A stretch of 64,000 nt of DNA, taken from assembly GCA_947258815.1 (NCBI GenBank), contig CAMYJW010000019.1, positions 1-64,000 on the forward strand, read 5' to 3'. Below, piece by piece: positions 58,719-64,000 of this stretch. This DNA comes from an uncultured Sphingomonadaceae bacterium. GTDB taxonomy: Bacteria; Pseudomonadota; Alphaproteobacteria; Sphingomonadales; Sphingomonadaceae. Below the pieces are notes generated by a model that worked only from the letters and a program-made list of their open reading frames with translations, had not been told where the DNA came from and did not search any database. Both the position numbers and the translations under genes were made by a program. Position 1 is the first letter of the stretch, and the number at the start of each line of letters is the position of its first letter.

Positions 58719-59414
58719 CTACAATGACCAGTCTATGCCCTCACGTCCATTCGCTTCGAGGAATGCATTGGCCTGACTGAAATGCCGACAGCCAAAAAAC
58801 CCGGAGTGCGCGGAAAACGGGCTGGGGTGCGGCGCGGACAACACCAGATGCCTGCCTTCGGCAAGACCGGGAACACGCGCGGCCTTCTTGCGCGCATGGT
58901 TGCCCCACAGCATGAAAACGCAAGGCTCCTGCTTTTGCGCCACCGCAGCCACGGCAGCATCGGTGATCGCTTCCCAGCCGATCATCTGGTGCGATCCCGC
59001 ACGCCCCGCCTCCACAGTCAGCGCATTGTTAAGCAACAGCACGCCTTGCCGCGCCCAATCCTCAAGATTGCCATGTCCCGGCCGGGCCAGCCCCAGATCG
59101 CTTTCCAGTTCCTTGTAAATGTTGACCAGCGAGGGCGGCACTTTCACGCCCGGCTGCACTGAAAAGGCAAGCCCATGGGCCTGGCCGGGGCCGTGATACG
59201 GATCCTGCCCCAGGATAACGACCTTGACGGCATCAAGCGGGGTCAGCTCCAGCGCGCGCAGCCGCGTTCCTCTGGGGGGATAGATCGCCTTGCCCAGTTC
59301 TTCTTGCGCGCGCAGAAATCCGCCAAGCTTGCGCGCCTCGCGCGTTGCCAGCACCTGCGCCAGAGCAGGCTCCCACGCCGATGGCAGCGCTGTTCCTGTT
59401 TCCGGCTCACCCAT
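58719..59414 (-). CDS. ung: Uracil-DNA glycosylase (family 1)
   Basis: A 231-residue UNG. Motifs are VVILGQDPYHGPGQAHGLAF with the catalytic Asp and Tyr, GVLLLNNALTVEAG, VFMLWGNHARKK, and the C-terminal APHPSPFSAHSGFFGCRHF with the catalytic His. It excises uracil from DNA. Start at 59414 gives normal length. It is divergent from rnd. Confidence 0.95.
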   Translation of the reverse strand: MGEPETGTALPSAWEPALAQVLATREARKLGGFLRAQEELGKAIYPPRGTRLRALELTPLDAVKVVILGQDPYHGPGQAHGLAFSVQPGVKVPPSLVNIYKELESDLGLARPGHGNLEDWARQGVLLLNNALTVEAGRAGSHQMIGWEAITDAAVAAVAQKQEPCVFMLWGNHARKKAARVPGLAEGRHLVLSAPHPSPFSAHSGFFGCRHFSQANAFLEANGREGIDWSL

Positions 59415-59465
59415 TCCCGTCGCCCATTGCGAAATACACGCCCACAGCCTAAGCACTTTGGCCAT

Positions 59466-60089
59466 ATGGCTGTCCATCTACACGAAGAAGATCTCCCCGA
59501 AGGCGTCCTCGCGCCGGGGCCTGTCGCGGTCGATACCGAGACAATGGGACTTATCACCCACCGCGACCGGCTTTGCCTTGTCCAGATTTCGGATGGACAG
59601 GGAGACGAGCATCTGGTTCGCTTTGCGCCCGAAAGCCCGTTTGCCGCGCCCAATCTCAAGGCAGTGCTGGCCGATCCCGACCGGCTGAAACTCTATCATT
59701 TCGCCCGGTTCGATCTGGCGGCGATCGAGAATTATCTTGGCGTGGTTGCCGCTCCGGTGTTCTGCACCAAGATCGCCAGCAAGATGGTGCGCACCTATAC
59801 CGATCGCCATGGCCTGAAAGACCTTGTGCGCGAGCTGCTGGGCAAGGAAATTTCCAAGCAGCAACAATCGAGCGACTGGGGCGCACCCAGCCTGAGCGAC
59901 GCGCAGAAGGACTATGCCGCATCGGATGTGCGCTTCCTGCATGCCATGCACGAAATTCTGGTCGAGCGGCTGGCGCGTGAAAATCGCACGGACCTGGCGC
60001 AGGCCTGCTTCGATTTCCTGCCCGCGCGCGCGCAACTGGATCTGGCCGGGTGGCCCGATCATGACATATTCAGCCACATGTCTGCATGA
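59466..60089 (+). CDS. Ribonuclease D-like 3'-5' exonuclease
   Basis: A 207-residue DEDDy exonuclease without the HRDC domains of full RNase D. Residues VAVDTETMGL (Exo I), LYHFARFDLAAIENYLG (Exo II) and LSDAQKDYAASDVRFLHAMH (Exo III with Tyr) give the four acidic residues. Short RNase D-like proteins of this kind precede lptC in many alphaproteobacteria. Seven bases before lptC. Confidence 0.9.
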   Translation: MAVHLHEEDLPEGVLAPGPVAVDTETMGLITHRDRLCLVQISDGQGDEHLVRFAPESPFAAPNLKAVLADPDRLKLYHFARFDLAAIENYLGVVAAPVFCTKIASKMVRTYTDRHGLKDLVRELLGKEISKQQQSSDWGAPSLSDAQKDYAASDVRFLHAMHEILVERLARENRTDLAQACFDFLPARAQLDLAGWPDHDIFSHMSA

Positions 60090-60096
60090 TCGCACG

Positions 60097-60744
60097 ATGA
60101 CTGCCCAGGCCGATCTAATCCGTGGCAGGCGCAGAGCCTTTGCCGCCCCGGGCGGATTTCACGACCGGCTGATCGCCTTCCTCGCCAAAGCGCTGCCAGC
60201 GGCGATCGGCATCATCGCAGCGGTGATGATATTGTCGCCGCTTTCGCCGCGCGGCGAAATCAGTTTTCTGCTTGATCGCAACAAGGTCGCCATCACCGGA
60301 GAACGGCTCAAGGTCGATCAGGCGATGTATCGCGGCCAGGATTCGCGCGGGCGGCCCTTTCGTGTGACCGCAGGCAGCGCGGTGCAGGATACGGCTGCAA
60401 ATCCTGTGGTCAATCTGTCCGATCTCGTCGCGAAAATCGAACTGACCGAGGGGCCTGCCGAACTGTGGGCGCCATCGGGCACATACAATTACCGAACCGA
60501 GGAAATTCAGGTCAAAGGCCCTGTCAATTTCAAGGCGCCCGACGGATATCGCATGGTCACCAACAATGTTGCGGTTAATCTCAACACCCGGCGCGCGGTT
60601 GGCTCGGGCGGGGTCGAAGGGTCTGTGCCCACCGGATCGTTCAGCGCCGAGAAGATTGTCGCCGATCTCGAAGCGCGCACTGTCGCACTTGAAGGAAACG
60701 CCCGGCTGCGCATGACGCCCGGCAAGCTGAGGATTCCCAAATGA
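60097..60744 (+). CDS. lptC: LPS export system protein LptC
   Basis: A 215-residue bitopic protein with an inner-membrane helix at about 31-47 and a periplasmic beta-jellyroll (LDRNKVAITGERLKVDQAMY, then GTYNYRTEEIQVKGPV, then RTVALEGNARLRM). It bridges LptBFG to LptA. Its ATG follows rnd by seven bases and its stop overlaps lptA by four (ATGA). Confidence 0.88.
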   Translation: MTAQADLIRGRRRAFAAPGGFHDRLIAFLAKALPAAIGIIAAVMILSPLSPRGEISFLLDRNKVAITGERLKVDQAMYRGQDSRGRPFRVTAGSAVQDTAANPVVNLSDLVAKIELTEGPAELWAPSGTYNYRTEEIQVKGPVNFKAPDGYRMVTNNVAVNLNTRRAVGSGGVEGSVPTGSFSAEKIVADLEARTVALEGNARLRMTPGKLRIPK

Positions 60745-61253
60745 ACGTTACCCGGCATCTCAGGTCATCGCTGCGCATCGGTGTATTTTCGTTCGCCGGC
60801 GCACTGGCAGGGCTGGTTGGATGGCAAACCCTCGAAGCGCAGGCGATTTCAGGCCACAACTCAGACGCCCCGGTCAACTATGCGGCGGACCGGATCGAAC
60901 TGCAGGATCGGGAAGGGCGCGTCGTGCTGGCCGGAAATGTCGACATCCGGCAGGATAACCTGCGCCTGCAGGCTGACCGTACCACCGTTGCTTTCACCGA
61001 TCAGGGGTCGCTTAAAATTCAGCAGATCACCGCCACGGGCGGCGTTCGGGTGACGCGTGGCAGCGAAATGGCGAGCGGCGATGTCGCGATCTATGATTTC
61101 AATCGCCGGATCATAACCATGGTCGGCAATGCCTCGCTTTCGCGCGGGAACGACACGCTGACCGGCAAGCGCTTCGTCATTGATCTGAAAAGCGGTGTTT
61201 CCGCGGCGGAAGGCAGGGTCTCGGGTCGTTTCTCGGTCCCCAAGAGCAAGTAA
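60741..61253 (+). CDS. lptA: LPS transport periplasmic protein LptA (OstA-like)
   Basis: A 170-residue protein with a signal peptide (about 1-35) and the OstA jellyroll: APVNYAADRIELQDREGRVV, then NLRLQADRTTVAFTDQ, then GDVAIYDFNRRIITMVGNAS. It forms the periplasmic LPS bridge. lptB normally follows in this neighbourhood but is not here. Confidence 0.9.
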   Translation: MNVTRHLRSSLRIGVFSFAGALAGLVGWQTLEAQAISGHNSDAPVNYAADRIELQDREGRVVLAGNVDIRQDNLRLQADRTTVAFTDQGSLKIQQITATGGVRVTRGSEMASGDVAIYDFNRRIITMVGNASLSRGNDTLTGKRFVIDLKSGVSAAEGRVSGRFSVPKSK

Positions 61254-61333
61254 AGTAGAGGCACGATCGCTTGCGATCCACCTGTTGCAGATGACGGCTT
61301 GACCGATTCGATTCGGGAAGCGAACCTTTCGTG

Positions 61334-62518
61334 ATGGAAATGTCTGACATCCGCAGGCTCCTGCTCGATCTGACGGGCACGGTGACGCGCGTTGAGGCAC
61401 AGCGCACCGCCGCGCTTCTGCCTGCGGACTGGGCGCAGCTGCAACGGCTCGCCCGGATGCACAGGCTGGAACCGTGGATTTATGTGAACGCGGCTGCGCA
61501 TCATGACGCGGTGCCTGCGACCATCGTCGCCAGCTGGCAGGCCGCGCATCGTCATGCGGCAATAACCGCGCTGGTGCGCAAGGCCGAACTGGCGGAGTGC
61601 TTTGCGCTCCTGCGCTCGGCCGGATATGATGTTGTCGCGCTGAAAGGTGCCTACCTTGCCTTTCACGCCTACCCCGAACCGGCGTTGCGCCCGATGCGCG
61701 ATCTCGATCTGATCCTGCCGGAGGAACAGGTCATTCCTGCGTACAACACGTTGTCCGGCGCGGGCTATGTTCTGGCAGAAGCGCTGACTGTTCCGATCGA
61801 AGCGAGCCTGCAACTGGACAAGCATCTCCCGCTGATGATTGCACCGCGCAGCACACCGATCGAGCTGCACAAGCGATTGAGCCAGCCCGATGGCCGGCTC
61901 GATCTCGATGCCCCGCACATTGATGAAGCCATGCTGCTCGATCGGGCGATGGACGTTGAAGGTCTGTCATATCCGGTTGCAGAGGATATGCTGGCACACC
62001 TGATCGTTCATGCCGTCCATGGCCATCGGCTGGACTGCGGACCGCTGGTGCTGACGGACATCGAATTCCTGACGCGCAAGCACACAATTGACTGGCCGGC
62101 GTTCTGGCAACGGGCCCGGCGCGAAGGCTGGCACGAAAGCGCACAACTGCTTTTCGAACTTGTGCGCCATTATCACGGCGGAAAGGCCATTGCGCGGGTG
62201 GACGCAGAACCGCAACCGCCGCCGCCCGCGATTCGCGACACCGCGATTGATCTTATGCTGCAAAATCTTGAGACCCGCAGGAGTGCAAAGCTGCTCAGCG
62301 CGCTCGCAAGAGGAAATTTCAGTCTGTTATGGCAACGCATCAGCGGCCGCGTCACGGCCGAAGACCAGCCCGCCACCCAGGAAGACAGGACCGCCAGCGG
62401 CGGCTATCTGCATTGGGCGTTCGGTCAGGCGAAAGCTGCATTCTCCGAAATAACAAGCCGGGATGTGCGCGCGCAATCGCGCCAGCACAATACGTTCAGG
62501 CGCTGGCTGATGGATTAA
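61334..62518 (+). CDS. Nucleotidyltransferase-family protein (NTP_transf_5-like)
   Basis: A 394-residue protein. The Pol-beta-like region has VALKGAYLAFHAYPEPALRP, then MRDLDLILPEEQ, with the D-L-D metal pair near residue 120; the C-terminal part is helical (LIVHAVHGHRLDCGPLVLTD). This fits the PF14907-type family seen with exopolysaccharide and RiPP-type clusters. An upstream GTG at 61331 and an internal ATG at 61340 are alternatives. It follows lptA by 80 bases where lptB would often stand. Exact substrate unknown. Confidence 0.75.
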   Translation: MEMSDIRRLLLDLTGTVTRVEAQRTAALLPADWAQLQRLARMHRLEPWIYVNAAAHHDAVPATIVASWQAAHRHAAITALVRKAELAECFALLRSAGYDVVALKGAYLAFHAYPEPALRPMRDLDLILPEEQVIPAYNTLSGAGYVLAEALTVPIEASLQLDKHLPLMIAPRSTPIELHKRLSQPDGRLDLDAPHIDEAMLLDRAMDVEGLSYPVAEDMLAHLIVHAVHGHRLDCGPLVLTDIEFLTRKHTIDWPAFWQRARREGWHESAQLLFELVRHYHGGKAIARVDAEPQPPPPAIRDTAIDLMLQNLETRRSAKLLSALARGNFSLLWQRISGRVTAEDQPATQEDRTASGGYLHWAFGQAKAAFSEITSRDVRAQSRQHNTFRRWLMD

Positions 62519-62640
62519 CCCGGCCGCATGCGATTTATGTTGGAAATACTGAAGTAATCATCTGAATATAGTGAATTTCTATAATTACAGGTTTATGTAG
62601 GAATTGTAATTTATAACATTTTTATTTTCCTACACATGCG
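62519..62640 (+). promoter_or_regulatory. AT-rich control region with inverted repeat
   Basis: By far the most AT-rich stretch of the window. TGTAGGAA (62596-62603) and TTCCTACA (62627-62634) form a perfect 8-base inverted repeat with a 23-base AT spacer, a possible operator or nucleoid-protein site ahead of the phage-like genes. Confidence 0.5.
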
Positions 62641-62685
62641 TTTATGCGTATCTGGTTTCGGGTCATCTTACTCAAAGGGGCCCCG

Positions 62686-63144
62686 ATGCCGAATCATCCG
62701 ATCTCTCTTCCTGCAGGCTATGCGCCTGCTTTTGCCATCGGCTTTTCCGCCGACACCGGCGAACTCTCGATTGTCGAAAACAGCAATCCACTTCCCGTCA
62801 GTATCGCGGACGACACGCCGATACTTGTGCAAATCACCGCACCTACGCCTCCAGCGCCACTGGAGGGCCAGACCGGTTCCAGCATCGCAATCGGCCCGTT
62901 CGTCGCGATTTCCGGCAGACCGGTCATGATCCAGATTTCGGGCGTCTGGCAGGGCACGGTGCAGGTGCAACGCTCGGTCGACAGCGGGCTGACCCGTCAC
63001 AACCTGACCGCCGCCGGGCAACCCTGGGGCCAGTTCAAGGCGAACGCGTGCGAACCGGTATGGTCCGAACAAGAGGCTGGCGCGGAGCTTTATCTCGATA
63101 TCTCCGTCGATAGCGGAACCGTCGAATACCGGTTGTCCCAGTAG
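62686..63144 (+). CDS. Phage-tail-associated-like beta protein (152 residues)
   Basis: A beta-rich protein without signal peptide, ending QPWGQFKANACEPVWSEQEA, then GAELYLDISVDSGTVEYRLS, with ISGVWQGTVQVQRSVDSGLT before. That pattern resembles small proteins next to tail-spike genes in sphingomonad prophages. Start at 62686 (MPNHPISL) has a GGGG ribosome site; an earlier ATG at 62644 would add 14 residues. Phage origin is inference. Confidence 0.55.
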   Translation: MPNHPISLPAGYAPAFAIGFSADTGELSIVENSNPLPVSIADDTPILVQITAPTPPAPLEGQTGSSIAIGPFVAISGRPVMIQISGVWQGTVQVQRSVDSGLTRHNLTAAGQPWGQFKANACEPVWSEQEAGAELYLDISVDSGTVEYRLSQ

Positions 63145-63228
63145 GCATCCACCGGTCAGCACTTCCCGCGCGCGCACGTTCGATCGGGAAAGGTTCACGC
63201 ACATCAGCACCCAACAGGACAAACAGAC

Positions 63229-64000
63229 ATGAATATGGACTTCATCGCCCGCGGCCTCGCGCAGCAGACCGCGACTGCCGTAGGGCTTGAGAACCCTGGC
63301 CGCATCGACTTGCGTCAGTTCCTTGGCGGTGTCGGGCAAGGCAACGAAACGATCGACACCGACGCCTTGCACATGGCCTGGGTGGAAGCCTCTACGCCGA
63401 TTGTCGGCAGCGACGGGAACGCAAAGACCCTGTTCCCGACGATCATCACCCTTCCGCCGGGCGAACTGCTGATCGCAAGCGGGCTAAATTCAGACGAAAT
63501 CGCAGTTGGGAACCAGGTTGCCTTTTCGCTGCAGGGAATGGGCCGGAATGCAACGCGCATCCGGCTGACCGATCCCGAGGCATGGCTGATTGACAGTGAC
63601 AAGCCTCTGGCATCGCTGCTGATGCAGGATCTTCAGGTGCATCTTGGTGCCGGAACGTTTCGCCAACGCGGCAAGCAGCACGCCGTGGGGCCGCGGCCCG
63701 GTTCGCTTTCATTCATTCGCTGCGCCTTGTCGGACTATACGAAAGCGGCGATCGTCTCGAACAGCGACGATGATCCGTTCTATCATATCTGGAACAGCAA
63801 ATTCACCGGCGGTGCGGATTCCCGTGCAATCGTCCTTCCCCTTGGCGGTGGCCATGTCATCGGCGGCGGCACCTGGATCAATGGTTACAAGTACGGCATC
63901 GTCCTGCGCGACGGAAGCGACTGCAACATCGGCTATGTCCGGTTTGGTGGGCAGGTTGCAGCGAACCCGCGCACCGATATCTGGATCGTTCCCGAAAACA
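63229..64000 (+). CDS. Tail-spike-like/right-handed beta-helix protein, cut by window end
   Basis: From the ATG at 63229 the frame stays open for 257 codons to the window edge. It starts MNMDFIARGLAQQT; next come ETIDTDALHMAWVEA and FPTIITLPPGELLIASGLN, the D-T-x-A...P-x-G layout of pectate-lyase-like tail spikes, then short beta-helix turns (GGGTWINGYKYGIVLRDG, then NIGYVRF). No signal peptide, so it is unlikely to be a secreted lyase; a phage or tailocin receptor-binding spike fits better. C-terminus unknown. Confidence 0.6.
   Translation, partial: MNMDFIARGLAQQTATAVGLENPGRIDLRQFLGGVGQGNETIDTDALHMAWVEASTPIVGSDGNAKTLFPTIITLPPGELLIASGLNSDEIAVGNQVAFSLQGMGRNATRIRLTDPEAWLIDSDKPLASLLMQDLQVHLGAGTFRQRGKQHAVGPRPGSLSFIRCALSDYTKAAIVSNSDDDPFYHIWNSKFTGGADSRAIVLPLGGGHVIGGGTWINGYKYGIVLRDGSDCNIGYVRFGGQVAANPRTDIWIVPEN

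Overview
The window looks like a high-GC (roughly 60-65% by eye) alphaproteobacterial chromosome, most likely from the Sphingomonadales. The reasons are a CtrA cell-cycle regulator, a fused 755-residue MaeB, a twin-transmembrane HIG1-type small protein, exosortase-A-type exopolysaccharide genes, a pheA-linked MoxR/DUF58/DUF4129 cluster, an rnd-lptC-lptA order and a Slam-type outer membrane protein. The genus is inference only.

Layout. 1-4 kb: the edge of an IS630-like transposase, a uracil-DNA-glycosylase-family gene, a SRAP-family gene without its usual Cys2, then a TPP riboswitch ahead of a small membrane protein and thiC. 4.1-4.5 kb: a decayed DUF262/DUF1524 (GmrSD-type) restriction gene. 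4.5-18.6 kb, mostly minus strand: ispG, an outer-membrane/DUF2946 pair, a mechanosensitive-type channel, a tightly packed seven-gene cluster (pheA, DUF4129, DUF4350, MoxR, DUF58, SpoIIM-like, RDD), a membrane-anchored cytochrome c, rlmE and ppx/gppA. 18.8-23.3 kb: a 4.45-kb integrative element in tRNA-Gln(CUG), bounded by a 20-bp direct repeat, with a P4-type integrase, an AlpA-like regulator, a winged-helix replication-type protein and two unknown genes. 23.3-35.4 kb: an S66 peptidase, a LOG protein, thiD, glmM, a dicarboxylate/amino acid symporter, a Slam plus TbpB-like lipoprotein pair, an HNH nuclease, gluQ, a cobalamin adenosyltransferase and a 3-hydroxybutyryl-CoA dehydrogenase. 35.5-45.8 kb: mutS, maeB, a lower-GC pair of small genes, trmB, a recombination scar of duplicated trmB/pirin sequence around a small membrane gene, pirin, ctrA and DUF4126. 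45.9-52 kb: surface polysaccharide genes (acyltransferase, O-antigen-ligase-like protein, a 55-residue membrane protein, glycosyltransferase) and a long low-complexity membrane protein. 52.3-61.3 kb: gltBD, a DksA/TraR zinc-finger protein, ung, rnd, lptC and lptA. 61.3-64 kb: a nucleotidyltransferase-family protein where lptB often sits, an AT-rich control region, and two genes that look like a phage tail-spike module, the second cut by the window end.

The core genes cover thiamine (thiC, thiD), isoprenoid (ispG), peptidoglycan precursor (glmM), glutamate (gltBD) and phenylalanine (pheA) synthesis, DNA repair (mutS, two UDG-superfamily genes, SRAP) and LPS transport (lptC, lptA). The most interesting accessory parts are the tRNA-Gln element with its internal palindromes, the Slam/lipoprotein secretion pair, the eroded GmrSD gene, the degenerate SRAP protein, the TPP-controlled small membrane protein and the phage-like module at the right edge. 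No CRISPR array or complete defence system was seen.
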